Below are positions 39,175 to 48,319 of a stretch of 64,000 nucleotides of DNA, one piece after another; the stretch's first letter is position 1, and each line of letters opens with the position of its first letter. The notes under the pieces were generated by a model. It did not search any database and was not told the origin of the DNA. It saw only the letters and a list, made by a program, of their open reading frames with translations. Source of the stretch: Bin5 sp965218625 (GTDB lineage Bacteria > Chloroflexota > Anaerolineae > Caldilineales > Caldilineaceae); NCBI GenBank assembly GCA_965218625.1, contig CBDCLG010000015.1, positions 462,850 through 526,849 of the forward strand. The letters are read 5' to 3'. The translations under genes were made by a program, and so were the position numbers.

Positions 39175-39921
39175 CTACAGTTCGTAGATGACGCGCAGGT
39201 TCTCACCCAGGATCAGAGCCTCGTCCTGCGGCGAGAAGCCGGCGAGCCGGATGCCGTTGACGCCGTGCACTGCGATCCCCGCCGGCGCGTTCGAGCCGAA
39301 GACGATCCGGTCCGCGCCCAGTTCACCGCTCTCTACAATCCTTGAAATGGTGTACGGCTCGGCCGCCGCGATCAGCGTCGTGCCCAGGTAGATCGTCCCG
39401 TTCTCCTGCGCGGCCTGCACCGCCGACCCGACCCACTCGCGATAGCCCATGTGGTCCATGATGATCGTGACCTCGGGATGCCTCTTGGCCAGCCGCGCGA
39501 TATATTCAGGCGCACAGCCGCTCAGATACGAACCCGAGTGAATCGTCGCCGGGATGCCGAGCGAGCGGGCCAGGTCCATGACCGGATCAGCCGCAGGGCC
39601 GTCGAGACGGTAACCGTGCCCGGCAGCCATCAGCTTCACGGTGCGCGCGCCGCGCCGCACGCACGCCTCCAGGTCGGCCAGCGCGTCGGGCCCCATCGTC
39701 GGGTTGACCAGGCAGCCGGGCAGGATGCGCGGTTCCCCCGCGACCGCGTCGAGCACCGCCGCGTTGCCGGGCCGGGGATCGGCCGGCACACCGGACTGGA
39801 AGACGACGCTCACGTCAATCCCGGCCGCGTCCGCATTGGCCAGCAGCCCGGCCGGGCCGTACGACTTTCCGGCAAACTCATCAGGCATGTAGGATTCAAA
39901 ATCGGCGACAAACTGGCTCAT
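39175..39921 (-). CDS. Amidohydrolase-family (TIM-barrel) protein
   Basis: 248 aa with the layout of amidohydrolase 2-type enzymes: an N-terminal segment with internal-barrel strands (DVSVVFQSGVPAD and GARTVKLMAAGHGY), the His of IPATIHSGSYLSG, IIMDHMGYREW and the C-terminal RIVFGSNAPAG (the family usually has GSD). The usual N-terminal HxH metal motif is not visible; the protein starts DFESYMPDEF. It may therefore be a reduced or inactive member. Convergent with dcd. Confidence 0.82.
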   Translation of the reverse strand: MSQFVADFESYMPDEFAGKSYGPAGLLANADAAGIDVSVVFQSGVPADPRPGNAAVLDAVAGEPRILPGCLVNPTMGPDALADLEACVRRGARTVKLMAAGHGYRLDGPAADPVMDLARSLGIPATIHSGSYLSGCAPEYIARLAKRHPEVTIIMDHMGYREWVGSAVQAAQENGTIYLGTTLIAAAEPYTISRIVESGELGADRIVFGSNAPAGIAVHGVNGIRLAGFSPQDEALILGENLRVIYEL

Positions 39922-40324
39922 TTCGGGCCTCCGGCGTGTTAGGTTGAACGAATCGCTCTCAATTCCATAGTGCGCGCGTGTCTAAACGCCTAGCCTATCG
40001 GCGAACACGGCCGGCGTCAAACACGCCCTTCCCTTTCCAGGGCGATTGCATCTTAATCCGGACGCCAAAGTATCCCACGAAGGGCACCCACAAGGGGTGC
40101 CCCTACCAATTGTCAATCGTTTTCGGCTGAAAAACCGATCTCCAAAAGGGCTGTTTTCGGCTGTTCTTTCGGAGTTGGGCTCGAATCAGGTAGTGTCGCG
40201 GGTCTTGGCTCAGTTAGATGCAAACGCCCCGCTTCCCTATCCCCTGCGCATTGCGCGAACGCGCGCAACCGTGCTATACAGTGCTGGACTCTGGAACGAT
40301 GTCCCGACCCTGTGGAGCCGCACC
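39922..40324. other. Intergenic region without a supported gene
   Basis: About 400 bp between divergent genes. It contains the palindromic element described at 40082-40106. An open frame from 40046 runs into the dehydrogenase at 40325 but its N-terminal part is non-homologous and lacks a ribosome site. No other structure seen. Confidence 0.6.
40082..40106. repeat. Short palindromic intergenic element
   Basis: GGGCACCC and GGGTGCCC arms flank ACAAG, followed by CTAC: a 25-bp imperfect palindrome ending in a CCCCTAC motif. Such GGGC-ACAAG-GCCC elements look like dispersed REP-type repeats; only one clear copy lies in this window. Confidence 0.65.
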
Positions 40325-41305
40325 ATGACCAACCGTTCATTTCCCGCGCCCGAAGAGCTGACCATCTGCTTTGCGCACATAGCCTATCCGCTTGAACTGA
40401 TCTTCGCCCGCCGGCAGACAGATCTGCGTAACTTCCAGGTCTGGACGGCCGAGGACCTGGCCGCGCGCCTGCCTGAGGCGGACGTGCTCGTCGTCTCCGG
40501 CCTGTGGCAGAACGAGCTCCTCGACTGTGCGCCCCGCCTGCGTTTCATCCAGTCGATCGGCGCCGGCATCGAGCAGTTCGACCTCGACGCGCTGCGGCAG
40601 CGGGGTATTCGCCTGGCGACCGCCAGCGGCGTCAACAGCAACGCGGTCAGCGAACATGCGATGGCGCTGGTCCTGGCCCTGGCGCGCCACATCCACACAG
40701 GACGCGACCGGCAGAATCGCCGCCAATGGCGCGGCATGATCGGCGACCTGGCCCTGCGCGAGGATGAACTGGGCGGCAAAACGCTGCTGATCGTCGGCCT
40801 GGGGAAGATTGGCGGCCGCCTGGCCAGGCTGGCCAAGGCGTTCGACATGCGCGTGCTGGCGACCAAACGCAACCCGGCCACCGCCGCCGAAGCCGCCGAT
40901 TCCGTCCATCCGCCCGAGGAACTGCCGGCGCTGCTGCCGCAGGCCGATTTCGTCGCCCTCACCTGCCCCCTGACGCCGCAAACGGACAAACTGATCGACG
41001 CGGCGGCCTTTGCCAATATGAAGGAGAGCGCCTACCTGATCAATGTCGCGCGCGGCGGCTGCGTCGACGAACCGGCGCTGCTGGCGGCGCTCGAATCGGG
41101 CGCGATCGCCGGCGCCGGCATCGATCACTTCTGGGATGAGCCGCTGCCGCAGGATTCGCCCTTCTGGCCGCTCGAAAATCTCCTCATCACGCCGCACTCC
41201 GGCGGCGAGACGTGCATGTACGAAGAAAATGTGATCGACATTCTGCTGGAAAATCTCGACCGGCTGTGGCGGGGCGAAACGGAGCTCTTCAACCAGGCCG
41301 TGTAG
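40325..41305 (+). CDS. D-isomer-specific 2-hydroxyacid dehydrogenase
   Basis: 326 aa from ATG 40325 (GGAG 7 bases upstream). The NAD domain motif is VGLGKIGGRLARLAKAFDMRV. The catalytic set is visible: Arg in NVARGGCVDEPALL, Glu in GAGIDHFWDEPLP and His in ITPHSGGE. SNAVSEHAMALVLALAR is the typical cofactor-domain helix. The family covers phosphoglycerate, glyoxylate and lactate dehydrogenases; no ACT domain is present, so serA is unlikely. Substrate unknown. Confidence 0.92.
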   Translation: MTNRSFPAPEELTICFAHIAYPLELIFARRQTDLRNFQVWTAEDLAARLPEADVLVVSGLWQNELLDCAPRLRFIQSIGAGIEQFDLDALRQRGIRLATASGVNSNAVSEHAMALVLALARHIHTGRDRQNRRQWRGMIGDLALREDELGGKTLLIVGLGKIGGRLARLAKAFDMRVLATKRNPATAAEAADSVHPPEELPALLPQADFVALTCPLTPQTDKLIDAAAFANMKESAYLINVARGGCVDEPALLAALESGAIAGAGIDHFWDEPLPQDSPFWPLENLLITPHSGGETCMYEENVIDILLENLDRLWRGETELFNQAV

Positions 41306-41439
41306 CCGCAGTTCGCGCTCCCGGGGCCATATCCGACCCAAATTGAATCGTCAGCCAAAGGGTTGGTAGAATGTCAGGCATGCCAGGCGGTGCTGCGCGA
41401 CACTGAGAGTATACACGCACCCCGCAACCAGGAGAGTCG

Positions 41440-43452
41440 ATGACCACGCATCCGCAGGAGGCCCCAAAGGGACGGCAAAGCAGCGGCACTTTCATACGCC
41501 TCTGCGCCGTCGCCGCTGTGCTGCTCGGCGCGCTGCTGATTGTCCCCATCCATTCCGCCTCCGCCCAGGAAAAATCGCTGATATGGGAACGATTCGATGT
41601 GGACATCGTCATCCGGCCGGACGGCGCCTTCGATGTGACAGAGCGCCAGACGATTCGCTTTACGCGCGGCACGTTCACCTTCGGCTTTCGTGAAGTCCCC
41701 AAGGACAGACTCAGGTCGCTCGGCGCCTGGTCCCTGACCGACGGCAGCGGCAACAGCTACCGCCTGGCAAATGCAGGCAGGGAGCCGTTCACTTTCACCG
41801 TCACTGAGCAGGGCTCGCGCTACGTCATCTACTGGTTCTTCCCTCCAGTTGCCGGCCGCAGCGAGACCTATACCATTGCCTATACCGTGAACGGCGGCCT
41901 GCGCTACTACGCGGACGGCGACCAGATCTGGTGGCAGGCAATCTATGGCGAGCGCACCTTTCCGGTGCGGGGCGGGCGCGTGCATCTGTCGGCGCCGGCC
42001 CCGATTCAGGAATGGGCCGCCTACGTCAAACAAGGAGATCGAGCTTGGGAGGACGCCTTAGGGATGGCCTCTGCATCACTCTCGGAAGACAAACGGGAGA
42101 TAACGTATGAGCTCGACCGCACGCTCGCGGCCGGCGAGGCGTTTGAGGTGCGGGTCGAGTTTGCGCCCGACGTGGTGGCCGGAGAGGCCCAACCCTGGCA
42201 AGCCGGGGCCGATGCCGAGGCGCAGGCAGCCGCGGAAGCCGCACGTTTCCGCGCCCGCGTGGGGCCGCTTCTCACGCTGACTTTCGGCGCGTTTGGCATC
42301 CTCCTCTTCCTGGGCGGACCGGCCGCGCTCTATCTACTCTGGTACCGCCTGGGCCGCGACAAACCGGTCCAGATGGTCGCCGAATACCTGCCCGAGCCGC
42401 CCGACGACATCTCTCCCGGCGTGGTCGGCACGCTGATCGACGAGCAGGCCGATATGGAGGACATCGTCGCAACCCTGGTGGACCTGGCGCAACGCAAAGT
42501 GATCAGCATCACCGAGGAGCAAACGGGCAGCCTCCTGACCTCACGCGACTTCATTTACCGTTACGAGAACCGCGATCTGTCCATCTCCGATTTCGAGACG
42601 CGACTGCTGGTCAGCCTCTTCGGCCAAAAAGATGAGGTCAAGTTGTCGCAAATCAAAGACAAGTTTCACAGCAAGCTGCCCGCCCTCAAAAAGGACCTAT
42701 ACCGGGAGGCGACTGACCGGGGTTTCTTCGCCCGCAGCCCCGAGACGGTGCGGAACCAGTACGGCTGCCTTGGCGTTGGACTACTGGTACTGGCCGCGGC
42801 TGCCGGCGTGGGCTTGACAGCGCTCTTCGGCCACCTGACCGGCGCGGCCGCATTGCCCGGCGTGGGGCTGGCGCTGACCGCGCTCGGCTGCCTGCTGCTG
42901 GCGCGTTTCATGCCGCGCAAGACCGACACAGGCGCCGAAACTGCGGCGCGCTGGCAGGCCTTCAAACGCTATCTGCGCGATATCGACCGTTACAGCGACC
43001 TGGAAGAAAAGAAAGAGTTGTGGGACCGCTGGCTGCCCTACGCGATCGCCTTTGGCGTCGACTCCCAATATATCCGCAAATTCGCCGCGGTTGACGCGCC
43101 CGCGCCCGGCTGGTACATCCCCCACCCAACCATGTACGGCCCGTACCGGCGCTGGTATTACGGGCCGGGGCCTGTCGGCCCCGCTTCCAGCAGCGGACGC
43201 CCCGATCCCGGCCCCAGCGGTGCAGGCGGCGGACTCGGCGGCGGGCTGGGCGATGCCAGCCGCGGCCTGGGCAGCGGGCTGTCGGGGATGAGCGCGGGGC
43301 TGGGTGCGTTGCTCACCAGCACCAGCACCGCAATGGTCAGCCGGCCCAGCACCTCCAGCACGGGCGGGGGCGGTTGGGGCGGAGGCGGTTTCTCCGGCGG
43401 CGGTGGCTTCGGCGGTGGTGGTGGCGGCGGCGGCGGCGGCGGCTTCGGCTAA
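41440..43452 (+). CDS. DUF2207-type membrane protein with Gly-rich C-terminus
   Basis: 670 aa. A signal peptide (VAAVLLGALLIVPIHSASA) leads a beta-rich extracytoplasmic domain (FDVDIVIRPDGAFDVTERQ and GTFTFGFREVP are typical of the DUF2207 N-terminus). Then come a membrane segment near residues 280-300, a cytoplasmic domain (DMEDIVATLVDLAQRKVISI), two more hydrophobic segments around 450-490 and a long Gly/Ser tail ending in poly-Gly. Function of the family is not established. ATG 41440 follows CAGGAGAG. First gene of a five-gene plus-strand cluster to 46106. Confidence 0.85.
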   Translation: MTTHPQEAPKGRQSSGTFIRLCAVAAVLLGALLIVPIHSASAQEKSLIWERFDVDIVIRPDGAFDVTERQTIRFTRGTFTFGFREVPKDRLRSLGAWSLTDGSGNSYRLANAGREPFTFTVTEQGSRYVIYWFFPPVAGRSETYTIAYTVNGGLRYYADGDQIWWQAIYGERTFPVRGGRVHLSAPAPIQEWAAYVKQGDRAWEDALGMASASLSEDKREITYELDRTLAAGEAFEVRVEFAPDVVAGEAQPWQAGADAEAQAAAEAARFRARVGPLLTLTFGAFGILLFLGGPAALYLLWYRLGRDKPVQMVAEYLPEPPDDISPGVVGTLIDEQADMEDIVATLVDLAQRKVISITEEQTGSLLTSRDFIYRYENRDLSISDFETRLLVSLFGQKDEVKLSQIKDKFHSKLPALKKDLYREATDRGFFARSPETVRNQYGCLGVGLLVLAAAAGVGLTALFGHLTGAAALPGVGLALTALGCLLLARFMPRKTDTGAETAARWQAFKRYLRDIDRYSDLEEKKELWDRWLPYAIAFGVDSQYIRKFAAVDAPAPGWYIPHPTMYGPYRRWYYGPGPVGPASSSGRPDPGPSGAGGGLGGGLGDASRGLGSGLSGMSAGLGALLTSTSTAMVSRPSTSSTGGGGWGGGGFSGGGGFGGGGGGGGGGGFG

Positions 43453-43470
43453 CAGCACAAGGAGCGAGAA

Positions 43471-44013
43471 ATGCGGGGAGGCGGCAAAACAGTCGGCTTG
43501 GCGATGATGGCAATTGCCGTGGTCCTGTTCGCCGGCTGGACGGCCGCGGTCGCAACCTCCGGCACGACCGGCGGTGGGCTGGTCATGGGCCTGTTCCTGG
43601 CGCTGGTCGTCTGCGCGCCGCTGCTCGGCATCGGCTACTATCTCTGGCGCAAAGGCCAGCAGGAGGAAGGCGAGTTCGCCCAGGTCGCGCAGGAGCGCAA
43701 GATCCTGAACATGGTGTTGACCCAGGGGCAGGTGAGCGTGCAGGAGCTCATCGTCGAACTGCAGCAGCCGCGCGAAAACGTCGAGGAGATGGTCCGCAGC
43801 CTGGTCGGCAAGCAGCTTTTCAGCGGCGCCATCGACTGGGAGAAAGGGATGCTCTACAGCGTCGATAGCCAGAAACTGACCGACGGACGCAGCTGCCCCA
43901 ACTGCGGCGGCCAAGTCGAGCTGGCCGGCAAAGGGCTGGTCCAGTGCCCCTGGTGCGGCAGCGAAGTCTTCCTGACGCAACGGGCCGCAACGCGGGCGGC
44001 GGAATCGACGTAA
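43471..44013 (+). CDS. Membrane protein with C-terminal zinc ribbon
   Basis: 180 aa. Two N-terminal membrane helices (LAMMAIAVVLFAGWTAAVA and LVMGLFLALVVCAPLLGIGYY) precede a helical region resembling a small winged-helix fold (ILNMVLTQGQVSVQELIVELQQPRENVEEMVRSL) and a C-terminal zinc ribbon CPNCGG...CPWCG. ATG 43471 follows AAGGAGCG. It begins 18 bp after the DUF2207 gene, so the two are probably co-transcribed. Function unknown. Confidence 0.82.
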   Translation: MRGGGKTVGLAMMAIAVVLFAGWTAAVATSGTTGGGLVMGLFLALVVCAPLLGIGYYLWRKGQQEEGEFAQVAQERKILNMVLTQGQVSVQELIVELQQPRENVEEMVRSLVGKQLFSGAIDWEKGMLYSVDSQKLTDGRSCPNCGGQVELAGKGLVQCPWCGSEVFLTQRAATRAAEST

Positions 44014-44051
44014 CGTTTTGTATCCTGCCATTACCTATAGAGAGGTCTTAC

Positions 44052-44630
44052 ATGACGGATTCCTTTGTTGACAGGGCCGAAAAGAGCATGGGCGCGCTCG
44101 AGCGGGTATTCAAAGGGCTGCCGCTTGTGCGCGAATACAACGACAAAGAGTTGCGCCGCGAGGCAGACCGCCGCCTGCGCCAGCTGCTCGCTTCCGAATT
44201 GGAGCAGGAGAAACAGCGGCTGTACGATCTGCAGAAGCAGCTGCTGCGCGGCGGCGGATTGGCCTGGATGGACGACGCCGACGGGGCGATTCAGCGCTTG
44301 CAGACGCTCATCGACCGCATCAAGACCGCCAGCTACGGCTATGCCGGGCTGTTCGCGGCGGTGAAGATCGAGGCGGAGCAGCTGGACGCGCTGCATCGCT
44401 TCGACATGGCGCTGGCAGAACGCGCGCAAGAGATCAACGAGCGCATCGGCCAGCTGGAGGCATCCGCCGCCAATCGCGACGCCCTCGGCCCGGCCATCCG
44501 GGCCGTCAACGAGACGGTGACCGAGCTCCAGCGGCTCTTCGACAAGCGCGGCCAGGCGATTGTCGACCCAGCTCACTTTGCCGGCGCGCCCTTGCCCGCG
44601 ACCGCGAACGCCGGCGACGAAGAAGAATAA
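44052..44630 (+). CDS. Helical, coiled-coil-like protein of unknown function
   Basis: 192 aa, almost entirely charged helix: KELRREADRRLRQLLASELE, QEKQRLYDLQKQLL and LAERAQEINERIGQLEAS suggest coiled coils. No signal peptide or membrane segment. ATG 44052 follows AGAGAGG. It lies 18 bp before the SPFH gene. Position and composition suggest a soluble partner of the SPFH or zinc-ribbon protein, an inference only. Confidence 0.8.
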   Translation: MTDSFVDRAEKSMGALERVFKGLPLVREYNDKELRREADRRLRQLLASELEQEKQRLYDLQKQLLRGGGLAWMDDADGAIQRLQTLIDRIKTASYGYAGLFAAVKIEAEQLDALHRFDMALAERAQEINERIGQLEASAANRDALGPAIRAVNETVTELQRLFDKRGQAIVDPAHFAGAPLPATANAGDEEE

Positions 44631-44648
44631 CCAGACAGGAGAAACGCA

Positions 44649-45737
44649 ATGCCGAGAATCATAGATGTCATCGAGGCCGCAGACCAGGGCGGGCAGGACC
44701 TTGTGGTGCGCGTGCCGGAGGTCGGTTCGGGTGATTTCCGCCTGGGCAGCCAGGTGATCGTCCGCGAAAGCCAGCGCGCCGTCTTCTATCGCGACGGCAA
44801 ATCGCTCGATACATTCGAACCGGGCCGCCACACCATCACCACCTTCAACCTGCCGGTCCTGTCAGGTCTGCTGCGCATGGGCACCGGCGGCCAGGACATC
44901 TTCACAGCCGAGGTGTTCTTCGTCAACATGCGCGAGTTCACCGACCTGAAATGGGGCACGCCCGAGCCAATCACACTGCGTGATACCGATTTTGGGCTCG
45001 TCCGGCTGCGCGGCTTCGGCCGCTACACGATGCAGATCGCCGACCCCAAGCGCTTTGTCGACCAGTTCGTCGGCACGCAGGGCATGTACCGCACCGGCCA
45101 GATCAACGACTTCCTGCGCGGCGCGATCATCAGCCGCATGACCGACATGTGGGGCGAGAACATGACCAGCATTCTCGACCTGCCGCGGCTTTTCGACGAG
45201 CTGAGCGCGGCGATGCGCGCCACGCTGCAGGATGATTTCGCGGCCATGGGGCTCGCGCTCAAACAGTTCCGCATCGTCTCGATCAGCCCGACCGAAGAGA
45301 CGGCCAAAGCGATCGACGAACGCGCCAGCATGGGCGCCATCGGCGACATGGCCGCCTACATGCAGTTCAAGACGGCACGTGCCCTGGGTGACGCGGCGCA
45401 GCAGCCCGGCGGCGCCGGCGGGACCGGCGAGGGCCTGGGTCTCGGCGCCGGCATCGGCCTCGGCGCCGGCATGGCCGGCATGATCACCAACGCGATGCAG
45501 GGCGCCGCGCAACCCGACGGCGGCGCGCAAAATCAGCCGGTCCCCCCGCAGACGCCCACCCCGCCGCAGACGCCCGCGGCCCCGGCCGTCATGACGCTGG
45601 AGCAGGCCGCCGCCTACCTCCAGGTCGCGCCCGCCGACATCCAGGCATTGATCGACGATGGTTCGCTGCAGGCGAAGCAGATCGGAAGTCAGTTCCGAAT
45701 CGCCAGGAAGGCGATTGACGACTTCCTGGCAGCGTAG
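44649..45737 (+). CDS. SPFH-domain protein fused to an excisionase-like helix-turn-helix
   Basis: 362 aa. The N-terminal two thirds is an SPFH/virion-core-like domain of the YdjI type: GSQVIVRESQRAVFYRDGK, FEPGRHTITTFNLPVL, AEVFFVNMREFTDLKWGT and GRYTMQIADPKRFVDQFVG. A Gly/Ala/Pro linker (about residues 250-310) follows. The last 50 residues form a MerR/excisionase-type HTH (MTLEQAAAYLQVAPADIQAL then GSQFRIARKAIDDFL). GACAGGAGAAACGCA precedes the ATG. SPFH proteins usually scaffold membrane microdomains; the DNA-binding-like tail is discussed as a finding. Confidence 0.9.
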   Translation: MPRIIDVIEAADQGGQDLVVRVPEVGSGDFRLGSQVIVRESQRAVFYRDGKSLDTFEPGRHTITTFNLPVLSGLLRMGTGGQDIFTAEVFFVNMREFTDLKWGTPEPITLRDTDFGLVRLRGFGRYTMQIADPKRFVDQFVGTQGMYRTGQINDFLRGAIISRMTDMWGENMTSILDLPRLFDELSAAMRATLQDDFAAMGLALKQFRIVSISPTEETAKAIDERASMGAIGDMAAYMQFKTARALGDAAQQPGGAGGTGEGLGLGAGIGLGAGMAGMITNAMQGAAQPDGGAQNQPVPPQTPTPPQTPAAPAVMTLEQAAAYLQVAPADIQALIDDGSLQAKQIGSQFRIARKAIDDFLAA

Positions 45738-45764
45738 GGCGAGCGGGCAAAAGCCCAAGGGGAC

Positions 45765-46106
45765 ATGATGTCTGAAAGAGAGGGGCGGACAAGCAGGGAT
45801 ACAGCGGCACAGGGCTGGGACCTACCGGAGTCTATGCGGGAAGGCAGGCAGGCGGAGCAGGACAGCGACAGTCCATACGTGCCAGTGCAACAGATGAGGG
45901 CCGAGAGCGAAACAGACAGACGAAGGCCAAAAGCTGCGCGCCCGGCTCCGGACTACCAGATTTCAGGATGGGTGGAGTTCAAGCGCGGCTGCTGGCTGGC
46001 AGCAGGCGCAACGGCCTTCTTCGCGGTCGTGTTGCCTCTTGTTCTGCTGATCATGTCGTTGATGGGAGTGTCGTTCATTACGCTCCTAACCGCGCTGTTC
46101 AGTTAG
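45765..46106 (+). CDS. Small single-pass membrane protein
   Basis: 113 aa: a charged, disordered N-terminal about 75 residues followed by one hydrophobic helix (GATAFFAVVLPLVLLIMSLMGVSFITLL) at the C-terminus. AAGGGG precedes tandem ATG codons at 45765 and 45768. It lies 27 bp after the SPFH gene and closes the cluster. No family recognised. Confidence 0.7.
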   Translation: MMSEREGRTSRDTAAQGWDLPESMREGRQAEQDSDSPYVPVQQMRAESETDRRRPKAARPAPDYQISGWVEFKRGCWLAAGATAFFAVVLPLVLLIMSLMGVSFITLLTALFS

Positions 46107-46216
46107 GGGCCGGTGACTACTGTGCAAACCGGCTCGATGGTTGGCCTGCAGTGTTCGAGATTTTACGTCATATGATGTCGATGCGGTCGCCGGCAGCCGC
46201 AAACGGTCCGCATTAA

Positions 46217-47617
46217 CTAGATCCGCTCGAAGTAGCGCGTGCGCTCCCAGTCGGTCACGGCATTTCGGTACGCTTCCGCTTCTATCGTGAAGAAGTGCGC
46301 ATAGTGGGCGACAACATCCTCACCAAATGCCGAACGCGCAAGGTCGCTGCCCTCGAAAATCCTGACCGCCTCCCCAAGGCTGCCCGGCAGCATCTGCTCG
46401 CCAGTAGCGGCATAGACGTCACCGATGTAGGCCGGCGGCGGCTCGATCCGCTGCTCGATGCCGGCCAGACCGGAGGCGAGTACCGCCGCGTAAGCGAGAT
46501 ACGGGTTCACGTCGGCGCCGGCAATGCGGCACTCGATTCGTAGGCTCGGCCCGCTGCCCACGACACGGAAGCCGGCGGTCCGGTTGTCGGGCGACCACGC
46601 CAAAGCCGTAGGCGCCCAGCTCCCGGCCTGGAACCGTTTGTACGAATTCACCGTCGGCGCGTAGCAGACCATCATCTCCGGCACGTAGCGCATCCACCCG
46701 CCCAGGAACCAGCGGAACAGGTCGGAGCAGGCGATGCCGGAGAGGTCTCCATCGCCTGGGAACACATTCGCCAACTCTCCGTCCCCAGCCGTCCACAGGC
46801 TCACGTGCAGGTGGCAGCTCGAACCGGCCTGCGCCGCGTCCGGCTTGGCCATAAAGGTCACGCTGCAGTCGAGTTGGTCTGAAATCTCCTTCACCGCCTG
46901 CTTCAGCACCAGGTGGCGGTCCGCCATTTCCAGCACCGGAGCGTAGCGGATGTTCAGCTCGTGCTGGCCCCTTCCAAACTCGCCCTTGGTCGACTCGACC
47001 GGGACGCCGGATGCAGCCAGATGCCGGCGATACGCCCCGTTGAACTCCTCCGTCCTCGACCCTTGCAGCAGGTGGTAGTCTTCCAGGTACCAACCGACTT
47101 CGGTCAGGTCCCGGTATCCACTCCGGGCCGCGTCCAGGTATGAAGTCCGGTACTGGAAATACTCCAGTTCCGATCCCGCCATCGCTTCAAATCCCCGCGA
47201 GCGCAGCCGTTCGAGTTGCCCGCGCAAGATCGATCTGGGCGCCACTCTAACCGGCTCATGCTCGGGGTCCAGCTGCGCGTCGCAGATCACCAGGGCCGTC
47301 CGGTCCAGCCAGGACAGCTTGCGAAGCGTCCCCAAATCCGGCGCCAGGTGTACGTCGCCGTATCCGAGCTCCCAGTTGGAGAACTCGTACCCGGCGACCG
47401 GTTCCATCTCCATGTCGACAGTGAAGAGGTAGTCGCAGGCGTGCGTGCCGCCCGAAACGTCGGTCAGGAAAAACGAGGCGTCGAGGCGTTTCCCCATCAG
47501 CCTTCCGTACAGGTCTGGGAACCCAAGAATGACCGTGTCAATCGAGCCGTCTTCGGCGGCTGTGCGCAGCGCATCGACGCTTAGCATTCGGGGGCCAGTT
47601 TTCTGATCAGGCCGCAC
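46217..47617 (-). CDS. Glutamine synthetase family protein (gamma-glutamyl-amine ligase type)
   Basis: 466 aa. The GS catalytic domain is clear: ELEYFQYRT (first metal ligands), STKGEFGRGQHELNI, TFMAKPDAAQAGSSCHLHVSLW and RTAGFRVVGSGPSLRIECRIAGADVNPYLA. The shape is closer to PuuA-like gamma-glutamylpolyamine synthetases than to canonical GlnA, since the usual adenylylation region is not evident. The GTG at 47617 has GGAGG 8 bases upstream; an ATG at 47587 and a TTG at 47632 are alternatives with poorer signals. Amine substrate unknown. Confidence 0.88.
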   Translation of the reverse strand: MRPDQKTGPRMLSVDALRTAAEDGSIDTVILGFPDLYGRLMGKRLDASFFLTDVSGGTHACDYLFTVDMEMEPVAGYEFSNWELGYGDVHLAPDLGTLRKLSWLDRTALVICDAQLDPEHEPVRVAPRSILRGQLERLRSRGFEAMAGSELEYFQYRTSYLDAARSGYRDLTEVGWYLEDYHLLQGSRTEEFNGAYRRHLAASGVPVESTKGEFGRGQHELNIRYAPVLEMADRHLVLKQAVKEISDQLDCSVTFMAKPDAAQAGSSCHLHVSLWTAGDGELANVFPGDGDLSGIACSDLFRWFLGGWMRYVPEMMVCYAPTVNSYKRFQAGSWAPTALAWSPDNRTAGFRVVGSGPSLRIECRIAGADVNPYLAYAAVLASGLAGIEQRIEPPPAYIGDVYAATGEQMLPGSLGEAVRIFEGSDLARSAFGEDVVAHYAHFFTIEAEAYRNAVTDWERTRYFERI

Positions 47618-48109
47618 GTTCCTTGCCTCCAACGTGACAGTATTGCTTGTTTACCGCGCGGGAATATGCTAAAGAATGCGCGCAGTTAAAGATTGAGGAA
47701 TTATATCCGAAAATACGAGAAAGAGCCCGCTGATCCCAATACTTGGCGCCGGCGCCGAATGATTCGGCTCAAGCCAGTTGCTTCGGACGCGCCCATCAGC
47801 GGCGAGGCATAGCACTGAAATGCGAATCCAGTAGAATTTTGTGTAGAGTAGGACTTCTACATTCATTCGGTAGATTCCGTGCTGTGTAAGCCCGTGCCGG
47901 CAGGCTGCCTTGTCAGAAACTTGACGTGGCTTGGATTCCCAATAGTCCTGGATTCAGTAATCCCAATCCACAGCTTGGCTATAGTCATCAAATGGATTAA
48001 CATGCGCTAAAGTTTAGGTGTGAACTCTCTGCTCTCACAACGAATCTTTTGAACAATTCAGAATTTGAAAAGAACCGATAAGCTTTCAGCTAACTGGGAG
48101 GGGCAAGTC
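47618..48109. other. AT-richer intergenic region, left flank of the SDH-proteinase cassette
   Basis: About 490 bp of visibly lower GC than its left neighbours. No supportable gene; a short minus-strand open frame near 47670-47866 has no ribosome site or family features. It contains the left copy of a direct repeat at 48018-48038. Confidence 0.6.
48018..48038 (+). repeat. Left copy of a 21-bp direct repeat
   Basis: GTGAACTCTCTGCTCT is identical to 49755-49770; extended to 21 bp, two positions differ (G[T/C]...[C/T]AC). The copies flank the two-gene cassette. Confidence 0.8.
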
Positions 48110-48307
48110 ATGGCTGAGAACACTAAGGCGGGGAGAGCCGCAGACGATTATTTGACCACGCTCGAAGAGGTAAAAAGGCAATACGAACAATACGTTGAGG
48201 TTAGCGAGCTCTACAAGTTGCCGATTCAGAAAGCAGTGGACGAAAAACGCTATCAGCCTCCCAGCCTCGAGAATCCTCTAACTTCAAATTCAATTCGCAC
48301 GGCGTAA
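48110..48307 (+). CDS. Small hypothetical protein upstream of an SDH-type proteinase
   Basis: 65 aa from ATG 48110, with a strong GGGAGGGG 7 bases upstream. It is charged and helical (AADDYLTTLEEVKRQYEQYVEVSELYKL) with a Pro-containing polar tail, no membrane segment and no recognised family. The next gene starts 12 bp later, so they form an operon. It could be a regulator, adaptor or substrate of the proteinase; nothing in the sequence decides. Confidence 0.72.
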   Translation: MAENTKAGRAADDYLTTLEEVKRQYEQYVEVSELYKLPIQKAVDEKRYQPPSLENPLTSNSIRTA

Positions 48308-48319
48308 AACGGGACAAAC

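Noticed and set aside
40046..40324. N-terminal extension of the 2-hydroxyacid dehydrogenase
   Set aside because: The extra 93 codons span the intergenic palindrome and look non-coding. The ATG at 40325 has a good ribosome site and fits family length.
47669..47866. A 65-codon minus-strand open frame in the AT-rich gap
   Set aside because: No ribosome site, no recognisable features; composition matches non-coding DNA.
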